64,000 nt of DNA, taken from the NCBI GenBank assembly GCA_026182355.1, contig JAPFBL010000104.1, positions 3,883,123 to 3,947,122 on the forward strand, given 5' to 3'. Positions 44,830 to 57,349 of this stretch are shown in pieces. Position numbers and translations under genes: made by a program. Within the stretch, counting starts at the first letter, position 1. Every line of letters starts with the position of its first letter. Source of the stretch: Hermatobates lingyangjiaoensis (Eukaryota; Arthropoda; Insecta; Hemiptera; Hermatobatidae). Below the pieces are notes generated by a model. It saw only the letters and a program-made list of their open reading frames with translations. It was not told the origin of the DNA and searched no databases.

Positions 44830-47530
44830 ATACAATCTTTTAAGAGAGATACCTTAGTGTTTCTTTGCCTAATGCTTAAAATGAAATAAGGTATTATTAT
44901 AGAAGCACTGAGCTCAAAGTACTGTTCGGAGAGCTTACTTCAAGTAGGGCATGTATTTCTTTGATGATGTGAGTCAAAGATTCTTTTGTCATAAATTTCC
45001 TTTATTGAAATTGTTCTTTTTATGTTGCAGCGGTTATCTATTTTCTACACCACTCCCGACCAAATTGGGTAATTATCAGTGTTATCGAATTGTAATCAAA
45101 ATTAACTAGTAACCACAATTTTACTAAATCTTTATTATTAACAACTATTACTATTTAAAGAGCTATAAACAGCTTTTACAGACATAACATAATCTAAACC
45201 CACATAATTATTACCACTTTCTGTTTGAAAAGTTGGCTATCTGTATTTTTTTATCCAAAATTTGTCTCTTTTATTAATGATTGAATCGTAGTATATATTA
45301 CATTTAGCATTACTAATCAAACTAATTACAATAGCAAATATACGTTTATTTACTGTGGGCAGAAAGTTAATTTATTAGATAAAACGGTACCATCTACTAA
45401 TATATTTTTTATGATTAATACGACGTCATATCATGCAGTTATTTGCAATAAAACTTCACTTAGATATTGAAATCACAGTGGCTTCTCTTTTCCCTCCGCA
45501 CATGCTTCATAAATTTGCGAATGTTTTAAAAACCCTGCGGTTAAATCAATTATTATGATATGGTTCTTGTATCAAAGCTATATATATGTTCTGTATCGAA
45601 AGAAATTCTACTGCTAATTGACGCATAGGACCTTTACCAATTCGGTTTTGAGCAATTTATTTCGTAATTTTGAGCTATTAAGTAATGTGTTTCTTGTTTG
45701 AATTTGGTTTCAAGCTATTATTATATCAAACATAATTTCGACTCTTTATTCATATTATATTAATTATTTGAACTATTATAACTTATATAAATGCAGATGG
45801 TATCTTCAATATGTTATATGTACACTAATTTAGCAAATAATTAAATTCTATAAGAACATTGAAATTTTTTCTCATAAGCTTGAGCAGAAATTAATAATTT
45901 GAAGAAAAAGTTTAATTTTTTATTATTTTCATCTAAAATTGATAAAAATTTGTTTAAACGAGTTTTATAATGAGTTGATTAATAGCCGATTTGAACACAT
46001 CCTCTCAAGGCTATTCTAATTTCTTACCAAGAGTGCTGGAAAAAGATTGGTAGTTTATTATTTACCTAAGCATAAATCTTTCATTTCTATCCATCAGTTA
46101 GTTAATTCCTATAAAATTGAATATTCATAACATATAATTTACTGATATTTTCTTAATATTTATATCAACTTAATTGGAGCCAATCAATAGTTAATTTAGT
46201 TATTTTCATACCAAAGTATTGTCCTAAATTTTAAGCTTGGAAAAGTATTTTAAACGAATTGCAACCTATACAAACAAAGTCAAGACTAAAGTCAAAATCA
46301 CAGTAAGTTTTGCCCTATCACTAGCGTTTTTTATTAAAATGCACAATCTTTCTCACTATTTTATACGAGTATATACATTATTCTGTATAAGCTTCTGCAT
46401 ATGTATCTCTATTTTAAACTGTTTGACCTCTTTTGTTGAACTGATTTATATATTTATTTAATAAAAAGAGAGAAAGTGAAAAGAGAGATAAAAAAAAGCG
46501 GTCAATCTGTTCTTTGACATCCCATTCCTGTTACTTCAGCGAAAAAAAACGAATATTGTCAAAATATTGGGATCACACCCTTATTTTATGTTCTTTGATT
46601 CGTGTTATTTTCTATATTTTTCAAACCACTAAGAATCGGAAATGAAACAAATTTAAATCTATAAACTTCAAAATTGATATTTGTTAAAGCTTTAATGAGG
46701 AAAAAATTAGAACACTATGTTTTTGACAACCCGAATCAAAAAGAAATAAGTAACTTTAGAGTTAGAATAAAAGAGCTGAAGAAACAGCGATGAAAATTTC
46801 CATAAGTTTCTATTTAAAAGTGCAGCATTTTTTATGAAGAGTGGGTAAATATGGTAAGCATGTTACAACGGAACTGCAGATGTCTACTTCTTCACTAAAC
46901 ATGTGTCATATGGTATTTTTTGCGTTAAAACAATTCAATTACCAAAATATTCAAATGATAGAATAAAGACAAATCAATTTTATCTCGTGTATTTTCGTAT
47001 TAAAGATGACTTTTTACTTTGGGTAGGAATAATAGTTGATATCATATAAGTTTCAGAATAGAACAAATGCAGTCTCAATAGATAATGATATGAACATGGT
47101 TTAAGGCTCGTTTAGAAGGGCTAGAGTTACCCTACGTCTTGCTTGTTGACAAGAATGATGAGGTTATTAAGGGATTGCATTACTGAGTCATGGACTGTGT
47201 GTTTAGGATAGCCATATCATTGTTTGAAAAGGCCTTTGTCCACACCAGTCTGTTCCAATTCAACACTCCATCACACTGAAATCTCCTTCCAATTCAATAT
47301 TTCCTTCTTTATTCGCTGAGTTACCCTCAACAAGTCTTGAACATAGTATAAAGAGCTTCTTCTTAAATCTTAATATGTATTACAGTTGAGTCTACTATTT
47401 CATTTACTTATTTTACACATCTTTGATTTTAGAAAAGTTCTTACGTTTAGAATATGAAATCGATCACTATTTATTTTTGCATTCATATAACTAATGCAGA
47501 CCCACTCACACATACACACTCGCACACACT
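44830..47530. other. Unassigned AT-rich DNA
   Basis: One weak exon-like piece at 46,220-46,300 (plus) precedes a GTAAGT donor, but its acceptor is poor and two frames are equally likely. Nothing else supported. Confidence 0.4.
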
Positions 47531-47535
47531 AATAC

Positions 47536-47675
47536 CAGAAGTTTCATTGATTAGAATGTTATCTTCCTGAACCAGAGCAGTCATTTTATTTTCAACTACC
47601 ATTATTTCAGCTAGGTTATCACCAGCTGAATATTGCAGATTGCATTGTATATTCTTTAAACCAAACTCTCCATTA
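47536..47675 (-). CDS. Predicted internal coding exon, 140 bp, unknown gene
   Basis: The minus strand has a good acceptor (GGTGTTTTACAG) just before 47,675 and a GT donor after 47,536 (TTCTG/GTATTAGT). Between them the only open frame reads NGEFGLKNIQCNLQYSAGDN, then LAEIMVVENKMTALVQ and EDNILINETS: 46 full codons plus one base at each end. Composition is balanced and protein-like, with none of the poly-I/K/Y bias of chance frames here. The coding look stops at the donor, after which the frame enters a GT-rich run. I do not recognise the family. Neighbouring exons are not identifiable within the window, so the gene may have long introns. The alternative is a fossil of a transposon gene. Confidence 0.5.
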
Positions 47676-47689
47676 CTGTAAAACACCGT

Positions 47690-50600
47690 TTATTGTAACA
47701 GCCTCTATTTTAAATTGTTTCTGTTAAATCTTTTTTAAATGTGTGATTTAATTGAAATCTAGTGACTTTTATCCAGTTCATGCTTTAAATAACGGTTTTG
47801 CTTTTACAAATGGAATAGAATACAATATACTGACAGCTATTGAAACTCCAAACAAAAAGAGCATGTAAACTTGCTTCTACAATCACTAACAACAGAGTTT
47901 TATGTATTACAATTAAAACATAGTTCAAAATAAAAAAAAATTCTAACTTAACATACATATCATTCTTTTTTAGGATTATTATTTAACATTTTATTGAATC
48001 AGGTGAATTCTCTAAAACACAATCCCTATAGTCTGTTTTCTTGTTTAAAATTATCCTTTTTACAACTGTATCAGATTCCTCTGTAAATAACTCTATTTTG
48101 GGCTTTGATTGTTTGCAGTATTCTCCTCTCATTTATAATGTGTGAGATATCTGATATCATACAAATATCAGTGTTGCTTCCTCTAGAAAAGATATATTTT
48201 TAACTTTTAAAAATAAAGAAATTTAAAAAAAATTAATAAATTTAATGTTGATGGAACTTTTATTTGATCATTTAATATTCCTCTTGGAGTTTATTGGTTT
48301 ATCTTTCAAGTATTCCTTGGTATCCTGGTACGGTTAAGAGATATAACCATGGAATTTATTTGTTTGCGTCATTTCAGCAGGTTAAAACTGAATGATCCAT
48401 CTGGGAGAGAGCTTGGATGAACGGCTAAACGGACTGAATAGTAATGGGCGCGTAGTTTTGTGTTGAGCACAGCTTACGGTTGTTAATGGAGCAGGCCCAA
48501 CCGAGGACATACACAATTGGACGAAAGCGTAAGGTTTTCAATTGATTTTATTTCTAGTTTAAATTAAGGTAAACTTAGCTATATCTATAGCTAAAAGGTT
48601 GTATGTATAAGGTCATACTTATATGCATTAGCAAATCAGCAGTTAGCAAACTTAGTTATATGTATCTTTAAAATAAATAAAGATTCATATAACTATATTT
48701 AGGTAATACAAAATAGGAAGGAAAATTAAGGAAAACAAATAAGGACACATATAAATACAATTTAGTAAATAAAGGGCAAAAAAAACAATTAATATTAAAA
48801 TTTTGTGTTAAATAAAAAAATGAAGAATCCAAAGAAGCTATTCATAATGGAGGCTGGGTCTTTGTTTGACCCACAGACTATGATGAGGGTTGCAGGGCAT
48901 GTGTTTCTTCCTCACAGCAACCCCCGTCCATTTCACCCTTGCATGATTTTATCATCCTACTGTCTAGCTACGGCCTCAAAATCAATCCTTTTATGAGTTC
49001 AGTAATTATTATGTCAGACCAGAGCTGTAGTGTTTTTACGAGAATGCCTTCTTTAGTTACTAATTTTTCATTGCTAAAGTCAAACAAAATTAACAACATG
49101 TCATTAAACACATGTTTTTTCTAAGCCATCTCAATACCCACTTTACCACAAAAATATGCTTATTATGTTAAAAATATAAAACTTTTTAGACTGTTCTATT
49201 GAGTTTTTTTCATACTATATTTCATTTACCCATCTCGTTTCACGAAAACCCAAGTCATACCTTCCTCTTTCCATTAAGGAATCTGTCTCTCTTTTCCAAT
49301 GCCTTCGTATTCATTGTATCTATAGTAAAACACGAAATAAAAAAAGTCACTCTGTTACATAGATAAACAGATTTAATCTCTGACATGCTTATCTTTTTTC
49401 TTTCGTGTTCTTTCTTCATTCCAACTGAAAACAGCATGAAGCCAAAATTATTGTGGACCATGAGTATTTTCATTCTTTTTGATTTTTCCTGTTATAAGTA
49501 TGAGTATATGCATAAACAAAGAAGAGAAATTCTCCATGGCAATAATACATACTATTATGTATATTATAATATATACTATTATTATAATACATAAATACAA
49601 ATTACACTGAAAATTTTTTCTCCGAATTATGTCAAAAAAAATTAAGAAAATAGATTAAAGAACAAACTCAAATAAATTTTTTCAAATAACTAATTTATAC
49701 TGTAGGAATTAATCAGAGGAGTTAATTAGGCACCATAATAACAAATATGTGTTTCCTTCAAAGCTCTTAACATTACCCTTAGAATCAGGGGTATTTTAAA
49801 GGAGTTACGTACTAAAACTATTAGTAAAACCAACTTTAGCACGGATGAAAAGGCATAACTTGCTGTACAAAACAACAAAGTCTGTTTTTATTGAAACACT
49901 ATTCAGATTAGATAAACAAATTTCTTTTTTTTTTCAAGAAAAAAATTATTTTCGTATCAAACCATTTTTTGTCAAATTTCTCGTATTAAACATTTTTATT
50001 ACCCAAATCTAGACCTAAAAATTAACACAGTTCATTAGAAGAAAAAACAAATTTATCATTCCATCTGCTTTCGCAGGTCCTCATAAATTTGAAGAAGGAA
50101 TATTTTTACAGTAGCAAAGTAGCAAATAGAGTTTTAATAACAAGAAATGTTCTCTTATTACTGGTTTTTAAGCGTGAACTTGAGGCTAGAGCTGGTCTTT
50201 GTACTAACTTGAACAATGACCATCATCAAGGACACTCATTCTGGTAAGCCAAATTCAGTAATGTGAGGTACCTAGCACTGGTATGGTACAAAAGACAGTT
50301 GTACTATAACTGCCCATTGTGGTTCACAATATGGGTGGAACTGAATCACACAAAACCCATGTCAAATATTATATCGGATTTAAGAAACAAACCGCCACTT
50401 AAATTTTCAACGGTACCAGGCATACATAAATAAATTAAATAAGTTAATGTGTAGCTTATTTCTTAATTTTATTTACTACATATAATTAAGAAATAAGTAA
50501 TATTTTCCTTCTTTTTTTTTCTTTATGTCTGAACAATAAAATAGCGGATCATTTTGACTAACGTTTGATATAATTGTATTATTTCACCCTGAAACGTTAC

Positions 50601-51490
50601 TGATTATAATTATTGATATAGTTTCTTGTTTCTCAAAGGACAATAGTTTTGCTGTATAAAGGAAACATACATCAATGCCTGTTTGAGTGGAGATGAATGA
50701 CAGAGTAGAGATAAGACAATAAGGTGTTGAAGGGCGCAATAATCATGTATTCCAGGGATGAATCTTACTGAACGAATGGCTCAGTATTGCAAATGACCTC
50801 ATCAAAGGTTTGTGATGAGCAATCTGGAAGTCAACACATACCCTTGAGCCAATGATAACTTAATAAGAGTACAGTTGTAACTTGAATGTGTTACCTCCAA
50901 ACACAAAGACAAGGAATTTCAAATAACTTCTCATTATCTTTCCTAAGAAAACATATCTAATTATAAAATTAAAGATTGTATCTATAAAAAAATAAAAAAC
51001 ATACCTCACATCCATTATTTTAGCGTCTTTAATTGTTCATTTTACTTGAAAAATAGAGGCATTATACATATATAAATACTTACATTTTTTTAACTAAAAT
51101 AAGTTGGTAAAAAGAATGTGAAACAAGTAATGATTTACAGTTTAGATCTTCTTTTTTATTAATAGTCCAACTAGATTTACAGATATCATTGGCCAGGCTA
51201 ACCCAGGATCTATCTTCCAACCAACAGTGGAAGGAATACATTAAGTCATCACTATTTAAAAAGTTGAAGAGTTAATTATTGAAAGGTATGTATTAATTAA
51301 TAATTCTCTAATAAATTAATAAATAATAAATTAATTAATTAATAGTAATTAATAAAATTCTCTAATACTAAATAAAATTATGCTAAAGTTCTCAGTGAGT
51401 CTTAGGTGGCTAACAGACGGGTCTGGAAGTGGTGGATAGAGTACGACCTGCACGCTGTCACGTTATCCCTCAATAACCCATAAGGTGTTC
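47690..51490. other. Mostly unassigned AT-rich DNA
   Basis: The segments 48,390-48,540 and 48,830-48,980 are less AT-rich. The second has an open plus frame (MEAGSLFDPQTMMRVAG and on) that I cannot assign and that competes with minus-strand frames. Nothing firm was found from 49,000 to 51,490. Confidence 0.35.
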
Positions 51491-51496
51491 CGAACT

Positions 51497-53482
51497 CCCT
51501 CCTCTCTTTCTCTTAATTAAGGACAAGGTGTATCTAATCTTTGATGAAGGGATGTAGATATGTACTAAAAGACTATATTTAGCATGCAAACTCTGGTCAG
51601 AGGTCATATACTGTTTCAAATAACCCTCTCATGGTCGAATGACCTACCAAGGTTGTACTTCCTTGCCCATACTTCGATGTTTTTACTTTTATAGAAAGTA
51701 ATATATTAAAAAAAAGAGGAAACATGAATTTCTCCATATTTGAAATAAGGAAGTAGAACCAACCTCAAATCGTTAAAGCAGACTTCTCATGATAAGCAAG
51801 TTTATCTCTTCTTAAAGATGCTGGGCAGTCTGGTGTAGAAATAGAAAGGAATCACTCCCAAGACCCCATCCCAATCAACGAGTTTGATATTAAGTATAAT
51901 TATAGCAAAGTTGAAAGCAAGCTACTCCAGATTTCTCAGATAAAAAATGCTATATATTCACATTTACATTACAAAAGGTTCTTTAAATTTAGATTTTCTA
52001 AAGTACGAGTAAATTTAAGATAGATACATCAAAACAACTACCTGTATAAAATCAGGACCAACGGTTTCTATTCATTATATAAAGAAAATGAGGGTTATAT
52101 AAATAGTGCAGTAGTATAACTTAAAGCATTTTTAACTTAGTTTAATTTTTGAGATAGTTGATATATTAAAATGCTTTCTTCTTCTATTGAAAGCTCATCC
52201 AAAGTTCGTATCAAATTTGATATTTGTTCTGTTTGATAGTTAAAGGACTCTAAAGTGCTGGCCAATAGACAATTTGGGCAGTAAGATATTTGGTCTTCAA
52301 TATTATTTCTTGTTGTGACAAGAAATCTTTCCATCAAAATTTCAGATCTTATGTTCTTCTAAATAGCAAAATATTTCATTGGAGGCCACAACTTGGTCCA
52401 CTACTGGCACGCTTTATTCAAGATACTCACAGTTAAAAGAAAAATGAATAATAGGTTTATTTATACACTAACGATTACATTATTATAAAAACAAAGTTTC
52501 TGAACTTAAGTCTCAATGTTTTTTTTATGTTTCTGCAAATAAAAAGAAAAACTAAAACACAATGAAAAGATTTATTTTTTTTATTCTTCTACATCAAATA
52601 GAATTCCTAGCGCTCGCTCTTAATATTAAAGATGGCTATTGGCTCCTATCCTCTATGTTTTATTAATTAGAACTAATTATGGCTTAATTAGAAACTTTAA
52701 AAAGTACAAGAACAATAGTATCTCATATCAAAAACCAGGTAATTTATGACATGCGCATCTAAATTCTTTCATAAACCTAAGTTAGTTTTAAGAAATTCTC
52801 ATTTAAGCTAGCTTCATTTCAAGGATTTGAAGAATCTCTCTGTAGTTAATACTGTTTCGTGAATAATATACCAATTATTTATAACATTTCCCTCAAGATG
52901 ATTACCTGGCATTTAGACGAAATGCAACTTGAAGACAGATACTGATTTATTCATGTGATGTTAATTCCATCTTGCATTAAGTTGTAGTTAAGAAATCAAA
53001 CTGTTGTTAAATATTTTAATTTTATTTATAAGTCCTTCCATTGAAGATATAGAGTTATATTATGTAAGTATAGTTTGACTGAGTATAAATGAATAGGCAT
53101 TGAGGTCTTCGCAATCTTTTTCGTCGCCGGTGTGGGGATAAGGTCTCAGGGTTGTTTCCTTCTCTATTTCTACAGCAGATTACCCAGCAACTTTATCAAG
53201 AGACAAACTTGCTTCTCATGAGAAGTCTGCTTCGACAATTTTAGGAGGTTCTACTTCCTTATTTCAAATATGGAGAAATTTATTTCTCCTCTTTTTTTTC
53301 AATATGTTACTTTCCATAATAGAAAAAACATTGAAGTATGGACTAAGAAATACCATTTTGGTAGGTCATTCGAAACGAAAGGGTTAGTTGAAACGGGATA
53401 TGACCTCTACTCAGATGCTAAAACTAACATGCTAGATATACTCTTCTACCTTGTCCTTGATGAAAGGGGAAAGAGGGGAGGG
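51497..53482. mobile_element. 2-kb inverted repeat, arms about 350-375 bp
   Basis: Left arm 51,497-51,872 and right arm about 53,130-53,482 are diverged inverse copies. Shared blocks include TTCTACTTCCTTATTTCAAA, AATATGGAGAAATT, TCATGAGAAGTCTGCTT and TTGGTAGGTCATTCGA. The arms differ by many substitutions and small indels, so the duplication is old. The centre (51,873-53,129) contains the terminal-exon candidate at 52,137-52,358. Either the arms are long terminal repeats of a foldback-type transposon, or two copies of one element landed in opposite directions. No transposase was recognised. Confidence 0.65.
52137..52358 (-). CDS. Predicted terminal exon, unknown protein
   Basis: On the minus strand a splice acceptor-like ATTTTGCTATTTAG precedes 52,358. 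From there the frame opens in phase 0 and gives 73 residues to a stop: KNIRSEILMERFLVTTRNN, IEDQISYCPNCLLASTLE, SFNYQTEQISNLIRTLDELS and IEEESILIYQLSQKLN. The C-terminal half looks like an amphipathic, coiled-coil-prone helix, and a CPNC pair sits in the middle. The balance of residues suggests real coding. I recognise no family. The position inside a 2-kb inverted repeat raises the chance that it belongs to a transposon and not to a host gene. Confidence 0.4.
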   Translation of the reverse strand, partial: KNIRSEILMERFLVTTRNNIEDQISYCPNCLLASTLESFNYQTEQISNLIRTLDELSIEEESILIYQLSQKLN

Positions 53483-53663
53483 TTTGGATTGAATATACAA
53501 GCTTTCAATTTTGACAAAAATGATCATCATTATTGTGGTCTTTTTCCTGTGGGGCTCTAATAGTTATTTATTATGGTTAGATACATATTTATAGTAAAAT
53601 TATTTTAATATAACATTATTACATAGGTCCCCACACAGTATACAAAACTATATACATATTACA

Positions 53664-53807
53664 ATGACCGACGGCGACAAACCCGAAAAGCATGCAAGCG
53701 CTTGCGAAGTATACGACAAGCGAAGAATCGAATTCAGAATGAAAGATGGCAGCAACACCTGGTTCCTCACTGGCCTACGTCAGTGTTGCCGCTACACACC
53801 AGACTAA
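53664..53807 (+). CDS. GC-rich 47-codon ORF, unknown
   Basis: ATG at 53,664 begins MTDGDKPEKHASACEVYDK, then RRIEFRMKDGSNTWFLTG and LRQCCRYTPD before TAA. About half of its bases are G or C, far above the flanks, and third positions are often G or C. This is the sharpest composition change in the 50-57 kb region. It starts 24 bases after CACACAGTATACAAAAC and is not near a recognisable splice donor. It may be a small gene, the start of a retroelement protein or an exon. I recognise no domain. Confidence 0.35.
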   Translation: MTDGDKPEKHASACEVYDKRRIEFRMKDGSNTWFLTGLRQCCRYTPD

Positions 53808-53809
53808 CG

Positions 53810-56640
53810 AAAACTAGTCCATTTTAATGAAGCATTAAATAATAATGGTTAGGCATCTGAGCGTTATATTAGGAAGTTGCGTTATAATGTACTCATTAAC
53901 GTCACCTGCACCCTTTCATACTGAGAGAGATAAATTACAGTGAGATATAGAAGCGAAATCAGAGAGCCATCCTTCTTCTATAAGTATCGTAAACTCAGTG
54001 AATCTTTCTATTATATTCCGAATAGCCAATACAGATATAAATTTTGCAATTAAAGCAACGTTTATTGTTTTAATAATCACTGTTGCACATAAGAGTTGGT
54101 TGAGTTTGAAAAAAAAATCACAAATTTCAGTAGGCAAAAAAAAAATTTAAAAAAGAAACTATCTTGAAAATATTAATAATTAACATCTAGAAAGATATTA
54201 TAAATATGTAAATAGATATAAAATCTTTTCATTTTAGAGTGAAGGAACAAACAATAGTACACAAAACGTTAACAATAATGTAAGTCGTGTCAAATTCTGT
54301 AAAGTAGTAGGATATATAAAACTCACCATTAATTATAAAAAAAATATAAATGAAAGTAAAAAAATACATTTCAAATTGATTTATTAACCTAAATATTGAA
54401 TAATATTATAAAGGAAAGATGCAAGCAGTATTACGAGAATATAACGCTAGGATTTAACCTTTCCATAACAGAGAAGGAGAATTTCAACAGGTTACTTTCT
54501 AAGTTATTAGAATTATTTTCTTAATTTTTAATAATTTAAGAAAGGCAATATGAATAATATAACTATCAATGCTCAATTTATTCTTATGTATAGGATAGTT
54601 ACATAGTTGTCTATATGAATATAGACTGAATCTCTCTTCTTGAACTTTTTTGTATTCTTTCTTTCATGAAAGGTAAGGCTTGCTACGGAAATCGTGATTA
54701 AAAATTTAAAGGTGACCATGTTGATTTCGTTTGTAAGATTATGGTGTTAAAGACGCATGTTCCCTTGACGGTTAGTCTGCTCTTTGCGGCTTTGCCCTAA
54801 TACATCCCCATATTTAAATATAGGGATTTAAATACGTCTTCACACTCTTAATTTTAATTTTTAATGAAAACCATTTGATTCAGTGATACCTGGAGATGCT
54901 TTGTTTGGTTCAGAAAGTCGAATCAGTCTCAGTAATAGTAGCTATCGTATAGTTAAGATACTTTATGTTCAAGAAATGAGAAGGTTCATAATGATTATAG
55001 ATGAAAACTATTGATAGGCAGAAATACAACGAATGACGACAAAAATCTCCTAAAACTGTCACATCTGATTTTAAAGGTTATAATATAAGTAACATCCTTC
55101 GCAATCCAACAAGCCCCTATTAAATCTCACATCTGTTTGTGATCCCCTTCTACGACACCCGCTTAAAAGTATCAAGAACCAGTTTCCAATTCTTGATTTC
55201 TAAGTCCATAAAGCTGCAAATACAAATCTTTTACTTCAATTTACTTGTAGTAAAAAACCTACTACTTTGCTACACTTGCTGACATGACCAATTACAGCAC
55301 GACTTTGACCATATTAGAAACTATGCATAGAAACATAAAAACTATATTTTTTTTTATAAAATAACTGCTTATAATAATTTTAAAAAAGGGAAAATTAAAA
55401 TTTAGGAAACAATCAAGAATCATAATTCTTTAAAACAAAAAAAAAAATGTTTGAATAGATTAGAAGTCAAAACAAGACGGACTAAGAAAACTAATCTAAT
55501 CATTGAAAAATTTGGAGAAATGGCTACTACTGAGAGAATTAAAAGACATTTCATTGAAACGGAGACTATCAATGAACCACGAATATACTTATTTGAAAAG
55601 AAATTCCTCTCGGATCTGAATACATGATAAGTAATTATGTGGTAACACCATCATGATTATATATTTATATTCTTACTGTTGTATTCTAATATCAATTACA
55701 ATGAATAACTTATATTTTAATGTCCAATATAAATGTTGAAAAGAAAAATTATCATAAACAGTATAGTTGAAAATAGAGTGGTGAATACAATGAGCATAGA
55801 TTAAGAAGAAATGGAGAGTGTATTATAATCAAATAAAAACTGAAAGAATTATGCTAATGAAAAACTTAAATATTATTACTTGCGTTATATATCATCTTTA
55901 GCTAGGTCAAGAAAAGCACTTTTAATGCAACGCCAAGAAAATATTAGAAATTTAAATAGAACTGTTTGTTTGCGAAATTTACTATAAGAATGAATTATGG
56001 ATATAAAAGTCGGGATGTGTCCACTGAACTTCATTATAAGGAAATTTATCTTCAAAGAAGGAACAAATTAATTGAAAATTTACTGTATAAGGGATAGACA
56101 TATAATGCTTGGTATGATTAAAATAAATTGTGTGATTATGGACTGTAAAATACTATTAAAAAGTAATAACTGATAGTGTTTTAAAATTACATATTCATTA
56201 TCCAAGTTGTCATGAAAGCTTGAATTTCAGTTTGTACAGGAAAAAGGATTTATTTGAGAATTATCTGTATTTTCTACAAACATCGTATAAATTAGATGAA
56301 ATGATAAAATAATAAGATAAGCTTTTTTTTTGTCCGTAAAGTGATTAATATTTATAGAAAGAGGTTGTCAAATAACTTAATAAGATACAATAAAACACTT
56401 AGATAACTAAGAGAAGATGAATTAAAATATTAGTAATGTCTTTCTTTGTTCTAATAAATAAAATCATTGATTCAAAAAAAAAAGCATGTAATCATTAAAC
56501 CATTATAAATGAAAATAAAAATATACTAAACTTAATTTTTTTAAAAAATATGCTAAGAATTGATGCCAAATATAAGTTTGATCTAATCCCTTATCATTTA
56601 AATTGTATGAGGTAAAATACCTGCATCCTTTTTAAGTTTA
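53810..56640. other. Unassigned AT-rich DNA
   Basis: No supported gene. The minus frame at 53,916-54,137 has no motif. The stretch 54,160-56,640 is very AT-rich throughout. Confidence 0.5.
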
Positions 56641-56928
56641 TTAATGGACCATTAAAAATATAAAGCCAAGAATAAAAATTTTTGCCCATTGCAAAGTGTG
56701 TGTAAATACAGAATCGTCAATTGTAATGAAGCACCTCCGATGAACATTTATAAGAAGAGAGAGTTTTTGATGAATACGACTTAAGCAAAAATGAGGGTTT
56801 AAGAAAATAGAATTTACATACATGAGGCTATTTAGTATTTGATATAATAAACTTTTATGGGCATTTTTTTTCAGGGATTTCTCTTTAGAAAAAGTGAGGG
56901 TAAAAATTGCATGTATCATTATGTTATA

Positions 56929-56935
<7 letters not shown>

Positions 56936-56973
<38 letters not shown>
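56936..56973. repeat. (TA)n microsatellite at a PLE truncation point
   Basis: A perfect TA run that begins exactly where the PLE N-terminal frame on the minus strand ends (FNQTC, then IYIYIY). Confidence 0.95.
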
Positions 56974-56976
<3 letters not shown>

Positions 56977-57190
56977 GTTTGGTTAAATAATTCGCCATAT
57001 TTACGATTAACTAGTTTCCTCGTATATTTTTCAGGGGACCGGAATAATCTTCTTGCGTCTTCATCCAAATTGTACAGAACATTTCCAATGGTTTCATTGT
57101 CTTCAAATCTTCCATTTCCACTACTTTCACTATTGTCACTACTACTATTACTACTACTACTACTTACACTACTATCGACATGTTTCAACT
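56977..57190 (-). pseudogene. PLE N-terminal coding fragment
   Basis: The minus strand reads a serine-rich run, NGRFEDNETIGNVLYNLDED, ARRLFRSPEKYTRKLVNRKY and GELFNQTC. The last part matches the conserved PLE N-terminal patch also seen at 33.2 kb (FNRTCINEGLLPK there). The frame enters the TA repeat immediately after the cysteine. Upstream, the serine codons are a TAG/AGT trinucleotide run. A partial duplication of about 68 bp, with an in-frame stop, separates this piece from the ATG that lies inside the hammerhead-like motif at 57,244-57,276. Low-complexity acidic/serine N-termini vary between elements, so only the final 20-25 residues carry the family call. Confidence 0.6.
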
Positions 57191-57243
57191 AATAAATGTA
57201 TTTAACTACTACTACTACTACTACTACTACTTACACTACTATC

Positions 57244-57276
57244 GACATGTTTCAACTGCTTGTCAGTCATCGTCAG
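57244..57276 (-). ncRNA. Hammerhead-like motif at the PLE junction
   Basis: The minus strand reads CUGACGA, one unpaired U, GACUG, loop ACAAG, CAGUU, GAAAC, AU, GUC. All core boxes of a hammerhead are present. Stem II has five pairs (one G-U), stem III is the minimal AC/GU pair, and the cleavage triplet is GUC. The extra base before stem II is shared with the other motifs in this window. The 3' half (GUUGAAACAUGUCGAUAG) is duplicated about 68 bases downstream. It lies between an upstream endonuclease end and a downstream N-terminal coding fragment. Confidence 0.55.
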
Positions 57277-57349
57277 TCAGTCTCTTGCGTCTCAGCAATG
57301 AGGTTCTTTGCTAAGTTGTTCGTATTTATTGCAGTTGTTCATCAGCTAC

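Noticed and set aside
46220..46461. Exon-like piece before a GTAAGT donor
   Set aside because: Weak acceptor, two equally good frames, and no neighbouring exon.
48805..48996. Frame with MEAGSLFDPQTMMRVAG in a less AT-rich patch
   Set aside because: Both strands give comparable short frames, there are no splice sites I trust, and no domain is recognised.
53270..53560. 96-codon plus-strand frame
   Set aside because: It crosses the inverted-repeat arm at 53,130-53,482; the partner arm does not preserve the frame, so coding is not supported.
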